A stretch of 49,082 bases of DNA from Desulfovibrio sp. (GTDB lineage: Bacteria; Desulfobacterota; Desulfovibrionia; Desulfovibrionales; Desulfovibrionaceae), in NCBI GenBank assembly GCA_017528345.1, contig JAFXOX010000054.1:1-49082 (forward strand), given 5' to 3'. The notes below the pieces were generated by a model, which ran no database searches, was not told where the DNA came from, and saw only the letters and a list, made by a program, of their open reading frames with translations. Positions 44,732 to 49,082 of the stretch are shown here, piece after piece (position 1 is the stretch's first letter; every line of letters starts with the position of its first letter). The position numbers and the translations under genes were made by a program.

Positions 44732-45191
44732 AAGAGACGGTCCTTTTGGCAAGAGGTTGGTAGCGCATATGAGCGAGATTCCGATGACAATCCACACAGT
44801 AGGGTTTGGCGGACATGCTGGCCACATTGGCATTGACCTGTGCATGACAGGCAATGCAGTTGGCATTGACCATATCGCGTGTGGTCTTGCTCGGCGTGGA
44901 GGGAACATCCTTGCCCTGAAGGTTGCCGAGAAAATCTACGATGCCCGCCTGAGCCTTGAATGGTATCTTGAATAACCAGTTGTGGGGAGCATGACAGTCG
45001 TTACAGGAACGGTCTGCATGGGTGCCAAGCTTGTGCGTGAGAGCCGCTTCGCTCATGATGTGACAGACGGAACAGAACTCGCGCTGATCTGTACAGAGCA
45101 TGGCGTATGCAGAAACGACCAGTAAAACTGCCCCCGTGATGACTCCTCCCAGAAAAATTTTCAGCCATGGGCGTTTTTCTGGCTTTGCCAT
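44724..45191 (-). CDS. nrfH: Cytochrome c nitrite reductase membrane subunit NrfH
   Basis: 155 aa NapC/NirT-type cytochrome: one N-terminal membrane helix (FLGGVITGAVLLVVSAYAML) and four heme motifs CSVCH, CNDCH, CIACH, CVDCH. The Met after the first motif (CSVCHIM) is the unusual heme-1 ligand known in NrfH. It passes electrons from menaquinol to NrfA. ATG 45191 has AAGGAGG six bases upstream. The stop overlaps nrfA by eight bases (ATGAATAA), so the two are coupled. Confidence 0.98.
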   Translation of the reverse strand: MAKPEKRPWLKIFLGGVITGAVLLVVSAYAMLCTDQREFCSVCHIMSEAALTHKLGTHADRSCNDCHAPHNWLFKIPFKAQAGIVDFLGNLQGKDVPSTPSKTTRDMVNANCIACHAQVNANVASMSAKPYCVDCHRNLAHMRYQPLAKRTVSYE

Positions 45192-45290
45192 GGAAACCTC
45201 CTTGAGAGATCATGTGCATTGTCGCACTAGGCAGCAACAAATGACGCTTCTTGCTGAGGATTGAGCAATGAGTGGGTCGTAAAATGCGAA

Positions 45291-45343
45291 AAGTCTGGCA
45301 ATGAGATTGCACAACTGATTTACTTTAGCGCAGATTGCCAGAC
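45291..45343. promoter_or_regulatory. Inverted repeat in the nrfH upstream region
   Basis: GTCTGGCAAT (45291-45300) and ATTGCCAGAC (45334-45343) are exact complements 33 nt apart; the first is followed by GAGATTGC, giving a smaller GCAAT-N3-ATTGC dyad. On minus the segment between contains TAAAGT, a possible -10. Function uncertain. Confidence 0.5.
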
Positions 45344-45348
45344 CTTTC

Positions 45349-45364
45349 CGTGATGGGTGTCACA
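45349..45364. promoter_or_regulatory. CRP-type operator upstream of nrfHA
   Basis: CGTGATGGGTGTCACA matches TGTGA-N6-TCACA in nine of ten bases. It lies about 160 nt before nrfH and just after the end of the dehydrogenase gene. TAAAGT on minus (45329-45324) is roughly 28 nt from its centre, close to class II geometry. Confidence 0.6.
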
Positions 45365-45378
45365 CGCAGATGACTGCT

Positions 45379-46275
45379 TTAGACAGATTTCCAGCTTACG
45401 CCATTGAGTCTGGCAAGCCCTTCAGTTAAAAACTGCGTGCCCTTGTCAGCGTAGCCTTGGGCCATAAGCATGCGGTAGAGTTGATCGGCAGCCGCCGTTC
45501 CCGGCAGAACCAGGCCCATGCGGCGGCATTCCTCAAGGCAGAGGCCCAGGTCTTTAACAAAGTGTTTGATGAAAAAGCCTGGGGCAAAGTCTCCGGCTAA
45601 TACTCTGCGGCCCAAGGTGTTCATGGCGACGCTTCCGGCCGCGCCCTTGGCAACGCCTTCAAGCCACTCACTGACATTGAGGCCGGCCTGTTGCGCAAAG
45701 AGCAAGGATTCACAGGTACTGAACATGACGCCAGCAATGGCAATCTGATTGGCTAGTTTGGCTTTTTGACCCATACCAGGACCACCACAGTGCATAATGG
45801 TTTTGCCAAGGCATTCAAGGGCGGGGCGAAGTCTTGCAAGACCTTGCTCCGGGCCGCCCACGAAAATGGTCAGACGTGCTTCACGAGCGCCGATATCGCC
45901 TCCAGTGACCGGACAGTCCAAGGCCATGCAGCCCTTTGCTTCGGCGATTTGCGCAATGCGTTCGGCAAGAGCTGGGCTTGAGGTGGTCATATCGCAGAGC
46001 ATTCCACCCTGAGCAAGCCCTTGGAGAGCTCCATTGTCTCCAAGCAGGACCATTTCCACATCTTGAGGGTAGCCGACAATGGAGAAAACAACATCTGATT
46101 TTTCTGCAACAGCCTTAGGGGTTTCCGCCCATTGTGCACCATTTTCCAAAAGCTCCTGAGCCTTGCTCTTGGTGCGAGTATAGATAGTCATCGGGTAGCC
46201 GGCCCTGAGAAGGTGAGAGGCCATGCTTTTGCCCATGACGCCTGTACCAATCCAACCAATACGCAGAGTGTCCAT
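45379..46275 (-). CDS. NAD(P)-dependent beta-hydroxyacid dehydrogenase (3-hydroxyisobutyrate dehydrogenase family)
   Basis: 298 aa from ATG 46275 (AAGGAG, seven bases); a longer frame is not needed. Rossmann start IGWIGTGVMGKSMASHLLRAGY, substrate segment LDCPVTGGDIGAREARLTIFVGG, and catalytic lysine in GPGMGQKAKLANQIA. Members reduce or oxidise 3-hydroxyisobutyrate, tartronate semialdehyde or related acids (GarR, GlyR1 types). Substrate cannot be decided here. It is upstream of nrfHA on the same strand with 187 nt between; separate control is likely because of the operator in the gap. A palindrome lies in its own promoter region. Confidence 0.92.
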   Translation of the reverse strand: MDTLRIGWIGTGVMGKSMASHLLRAGYPMTIYTRTKSKAQELLENGAQWAETPKAVAEKSDVVFSIVGYPQDVEMVLLGDNGALQGLAQGGMLCDMTTSSPALAERIAQIAEAKGCMALDCPVTGGDIGAREARLTIFVGGPEQGLARLRPALECLGKTIMHCGGPGMGQKAKLANQIAIAGVMFSTCESLLFAQQAGLNVSEWLEGVAKGAAGSVAMNTLGRRVLAGDFAPGFFIKHFVKDLGLCLEECRRMGLVLPGTAAADQLYRMLMAQGYADKGTQFLTEGLARLNGVSWKSV

Positions 46276-46348
46276 TGTCAACTCCTTGGGCTTAAAGTTT
46301 TTTCGGACCAAAATCCTTAAGAGGCTTGAAAAAATACCATAATACTAA

Positions 46349-46363
46349 GCTAGTGTTACTAGC
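46349..46363. promoter_or_regulatory. Palindrome upstream of the dehydrogenase gene
   Basis: GCTAGT-GTT-ACTAGC, perfect 6-bp arms, 74 nt before the ATG on the minus strand. A plausible operator; regulator unknown. Confidence 0.45.
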
Positions 46364-46436
46364 AAAATAGTCATTTTTTACATTTATCTAAGACTTCTCT
46401 TTGCAAAAATTTGATATGTCAAGCATACGAGGTGTG

Positions 46437-46500
46437 TTGACGAAAAAAGTTTTTTTCCAATATATGGGCCCGTAAAAATGTTGATGCGTACAGGAGTTAC
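46437..46500 (+). promoter_or_regulatory. Promoter and ribosome-binding site without a recognisable gene
   Basis: TTGACG (46437-46442), 18-nt spacer, TATATG (46461-46466), then AGGAG four bases before ATG 46501. The frame that follows (75 codons) runs antisense into the methyltransferase pseudogene and resembles nothing. It may be the start of a gene lost when the region was rearranged. Confidence 0.45.
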
Positions 46501-46510
46501 ATGTATCAAT

Positions 46511-47403
46511 CTATTTCCTTGCTTGGAAGAGTAACGCACCCTTTTCTAAAGGTAGTATTTCTTGATGGATACGGAATCCCTAGGCTTCAAGCATATACCG
46601 CCATTTTTGGCCAGTTTCTTGTTCATCATTTCTTTTATAATCATCCAATAATATATCGAGATAACGAAGCTTGGAAAAAGCAGCCAGCAAATGAGAGAGT
46701 ACAGGATAGCGGGCGTTTTTGCACGTAAAGCCTGGAGGGCCGTCCACAAGACAGAGAATGCGGCATGGTTCCGTGTCCTTCAACTTTGCGGCCAACTCTG
46801 CAAGAACTTTGGCTCAATCATAATATTTATAGATATCCACTGTTTCCTTGTAGGGGACAAGCGGTGTGAAATATAGCTGGCTCTGCTCTTGAGCTGCAGG
46901 GGGGAGAAGCATGCGTGTTTTTTCAAGAAATTCGGATTTGTGTTCAAAAACAGCATGCAGGGTTTGTGTGCGCTCAAAGACTTGCAGCGCTTTGGCAATG
47001 ATAACTGTGGAGGATCCTGAACCGAATTCAAAAATAGCCTCATAGGGTGTTTTTTGTATCAAGCGGATGAGCTGCACGGCAAAATCCGGGCTGATGGGCC
47101 AGCCATGGAAGGGGGGAGAAGCTGTCCCTGAGAGAAAAAAAGTTGCAGATTAATATAGGCCTCGAGCTGATTACGAAGATTATCCAGTGTTTCCTGGAGA
47201 TTTTCCAACGTCAATGGTGTTCCTGTTTGAGGCAATGTCGGGGTCTGTAACGTTTGTTGTTCTTTGGGCTGTGAAACAGTCTCAGGTTTTTCTGGCGAAA
47301 GAGTTGCTTCTGTCATGGACTCTGGCTTGAGTGCGTCGGAAGTTCGCATGGTAGTTTCGGTCTGTTGCGTGCGCTTAAAAGGCCAGAATGAGAAAAAAGA
47401 CAT
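46511..47403 (-). pseudogene. SAM-dependent methyltransferase, broken (one frameshift, two stops)
   Basis: Reconstructed order on minus: MSFFSFWPFKRTQQTE and a Pro/Thr/Glu-rich stretch, coiled-coil NLQETLDNLRNQLEAYINLQ, then FHGWPISPDFAVQLIRLI, IFEFGSGSSTVIIAKAL (SAM-binding loop), YFTPLVPYKETVDIYKYYD, then AKVLAELAAKL, CRILCLVDGPPGFTCKNARY and YLDILLDDYKRNDEQE, ending GFRIHQEILPLEKGALLFQA. Lesions: a one-base loss in a C6 tract (47111-47116), an in-frame TGA near 46814, and an in-frame TAG near 46580. Such methyltransferases usually accompany glycan or glycosyltransferase genes. Three lesions make function unlikely. Confidence 0.85.
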
Positions 47404-47496
47404 AGGCGTATTATTCCTTATGGTGTGTGTTGTGACCAAAAAACCTAAAAAGTTCGTACTCGCTACCAAAACTCAGCTTTGTCAGTTAGTACGCAG

Positions 47497-47763
47497 CTAG
47501 GATTTCTGGTTGTAGAGGTAATGGACAACGCAGGCTAAGACTGCCACTGCCAGGGCGACAAAACGGATGGAAAAACCTTGAGAACCAATTGCCACCACGA
47601 AGGACGCAATGCAGATCAGCAGAATGGCAAAGATGACAACAACGACAGTTTTATTGGCCTTTTTGGCTTTTTGAAAGAGCCAGTCTGGAATGAGGGTAAA
47701 TTTGAAGAAAAGGAACGGGACGACAATGAAAATAACAAGAAAATCGTAGAGTGTCATATCCAT
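47497..47763 (-). CDS. Small membrane protein, unknown function
   Basis: 88 aa with three hydrophobic helices: FLVIFIVVPFLFFKFTLIP, TVVVVIFAILLICIASFVVAI and FVALAVAVLACVVHYLY; between the first two a basic loop QKAKKANK. It ends YNQKS. No family recognised. ATG 47763 follows a plausible AAGGAG-type region (AAGGAGTATTCTT). It stands alone between the methyltransferase pseudogene and the gene-poor end. Confidence 0.7.
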   Translation of the reverse strand: MDMTLYDFLVIFIVVPFLFFKFTLIPDWLFQKAKKANKTVVVVIFAILLICIASFVVAIGSQGFSIRFVALAVAVLACVVHYLYNQKS

Positions 47764-48081
47764 AAGAATACTCCTTGGCCAAAGAAGAGGAGAGCGGAGC
47801 GCACTCGGGCAAAAAAACGGATGTGCACTGCTCCTAAGGAGAACAAAACGTAGACAGGAAATATTGTCAATGTTGCGCTTTCCTTATCCTTACTTTTTTT
47901 CAGTTCGGCTTAAGCTTCTATGGATAGGGAGGAGCGCCTAAAAGAGGAATTGTCAATGAGAATTTTTCACATTGCCTCATTACGAAAGGCAAGAAGGCCT
48001 GTTCCATTTTTGCTATGATGTCGAGCTCACAGTACTACAGGTCTGGTTTTCAGGGAATACCTTCAAACTTTGACTTTTTAC

Positions 48082-48290
48082 CCAACGCACCGTAAAGCCC
48101 CGTGCTAAAGACCTGGAAGTATAAGGCACAGCTTTAAAATTTCCTTGCCACTCTTGTCGCAAATGGCACTCTGGTGGCTGGGCAAGCCGTGTTGGACTGC
48201 AGAGAGATAGTGAAATCTGGGGGAGAGCAGGTGGGCTCGCTCTGGAACATTTTCCACCGTGAGAATTGGCTGTGGTGGTGACAAGTATTG
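48082..48290 (+). mobile_element. Copy D of the miniature IS200/IS605-type element, right end lost
   Basis: Left flank TTAC (48078-48081), left end CCAACGCACCGTAAAG and TATAAGGCACA. TnpB tail LVAGQAVLDCRE. After about 48290 similarity fades and no CCCCG hairpin is found, so the right end seems deleted or decayed. Confidence 0.65.
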
Positions 48291-49082
48291 ATGTTGTAGA
48301 GCTCACCTCGAGTTGATGGGTTTCAGTCGTTTTTCAGAATAATAGGGTATACAGGCCGATTTACGCACTTAGAGCGATGAGATCAACACTACTCGCCAAC
48401 ACAGCCTGAGAATTTGAAAACGAAAACCAAGAGAATATTCCCCAGGCAATCCAGATCTCGCAAGGAGTCCCATAGGGGTTCATGGAATTTTATGGACTTG
48501 AACAAAGCAATAAGAACGCTAACATGTCCTTTAGACATGAAAAAAACCCGCTCAGCTTGGGGCTTTGCGGGCTTTTATGGATTTATGTGGACTTAAGAGA
48601 AAAAACTCTATGGCGGGAGGCGGTCTGCCTAACTATGGCAGGAAACCCACAAATAAAGCCAACCAGAATTTTTAGAAACTCTTTGTTGTACCCAATCTTA
48701 TACCCAAAATTTTTTGCTTAATTTTTTGGTACGCTTCTTGCTTATGATGACAGTACCAAGCACGCTATCGGGTGCAACCTTTTATGTTTACTGTTAAATA
48801 GAACAAAATAACAAGAACCTGATTCCGTGAGCTAATTGCCCAAAATGTCAGATTTCCACCTTCAAGGAATTTTTTTAAAAATTTTTATGCTGTGAAGGGT
48901 GTTTTTTTTAGCTATACATAGCGTCTCACGTTTGATTTACGGGACGAAAGAGGCTGTTGACGAAAAATTAGCCGTCTCGACCACGTATTTTTCAAATTTT
49001 TGGCGCACTTCTCCTATAAAACCTTATTTTGAAGAAATTTTTCTACTATCTATACAATTTTACGAAAGTGTCATAGTAGGGA
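48291..49082. other. Gene-poor right end with one hairpin
   Basis: No frame here has both a start signal and a recognisable product. At 48541-48576 AAAAAACCCGC and GCGGGCTTTT form a terminator-like hairpin with an inner AGC/GGCT stem. After 48,700 the sequence becomes A/T-rich. The stretch 47764-48081 likewise shows no gene. Confidence 0.55.

Noticed and set aside
45213..45228. TGTGCATTGTCGCACT as a third CRP-type site close to nrfH
   Set aside because: Only the GTGC/GCAC core is symmetric, it lacks the A/T next to it, and it would lie in the leader; the site at 45349 is much better.
46814..46816. In-frame TGA in the methyltransferase as selenocysteine
   Set aside because: A frameshift and a TAG are also present, so decay explains it better; no selenocysteine insertion element is visible.
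48482..48721. 79-codon frame near the right end
   Set aside because: No Shine-Dalgarno, no recognisable domain, and it crosses a terminator-like hairpin.

Overview
The window looks like a chromosomal segment of a Desulfovibrionaceae-type sulfate- or sulfite-reducing deltaproteobacterium. Supporting this are a periplasmic NrfHA nitrite reductase whose NrfA is a lipoprotein, a fused ispDF, HypDE hydrogenase maturation, TAXI-TRAP and TSUP transporters, polar-flagellum genes with many glycosyltransferases, and rpoN beside hpf and rapZ. I cannot name genus or species from the sequence alone. Most of it is dense core genome. The right-hand 10-15 kb carries more accessory features: element remnants, a tRNA fragment, a pseudogene and a gene-poor end.

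Layout. 0-4.6 kb: flagellin C-terminus, rnc, a small Sm-like protein, a cpoB-xerC pair and an integral membrane protein. 4.7-14.5 kb (minus): a flagellar/glycosylation block. The likely upstream transcript is STAS protein - FapA (DUF342) - CgeB-like glycosyltransferase - GT9 glycosyltransferase - fliK - flgD, closed by a strong terminator. A second GT9 + CgeB-like pair follows. 14.6-19 kb: acyl-CoA ligase, ispDF and an exported Cys-rich protein. 19-23 kb (minus): purQ-like - nif3 - zinc-ribbon protein - rnpB (RNase P RNA) with an exceptional terminator. 23-33.4 kb (plus): pyrG - rpoN - hpf - rapZ - PTS EIIA(Man) - relA/spoT - yigZ - hypD - hypE. 33.4-36 kb: livH and livK, separated by an element remnant. 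36.3 kb: tRNA-Lys(CTT), with a decayed partial copy about 240 bp upstream. 36.6-41.4 kb (minus): TAXI binding protein - DUF1850 - fused TRAP permease - TSUP permease. 41.7-45.2 kb: a CRP/FNR-type regulator and a flavodoxin-like protein convergent with nrfHA. 45.4-47.8 kb: a beta-hydroxyacid dehydrogenase, a methyltransferase pseudogene and a small membrane protein. The last 1.3 kb has no gene I can support.

Main discoveries. (1) Four dispersed copies of one roughly 260-315 bp element lie at about 19.1, 34.4, 40.2 and 48.1 kb. Each has a left-end hairpin, a vestige of the TnpB C-terminal coding sequence, and (in three copies) a right-end CCCCG...CGGGG hairpin. Three have TTAT/TTAC at the left edge and three have TCAA/TCAG at the right edge. 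They look like miniature non-autonomous IS200/IS605 derivatives that keep the part of tnpB from which omega-RNAs are made. One copy supplies the ribosome-binding site of the DUF1850 gene and another separates livK from livH. (2) CRP-type dyads (TGTGA-N6-TCACA) occur both upstream of the CRP/FNR-like regulator and upstream of nrfHA, and the regulator's recognition helix has the CRP-type R-E-x-x-x-R pattern. (3) Two genes, relA/spoT and the flavodoxin, have a strong Shine-Dalgarno separated from the start codon by a hairpin that would restore normal spacing when folded. (4) The STAS protein of the flagellar block lacks the phosphorylatable serine. (5) A methyltransferase gene carries three separate lesions, one of them in a C6 tract.
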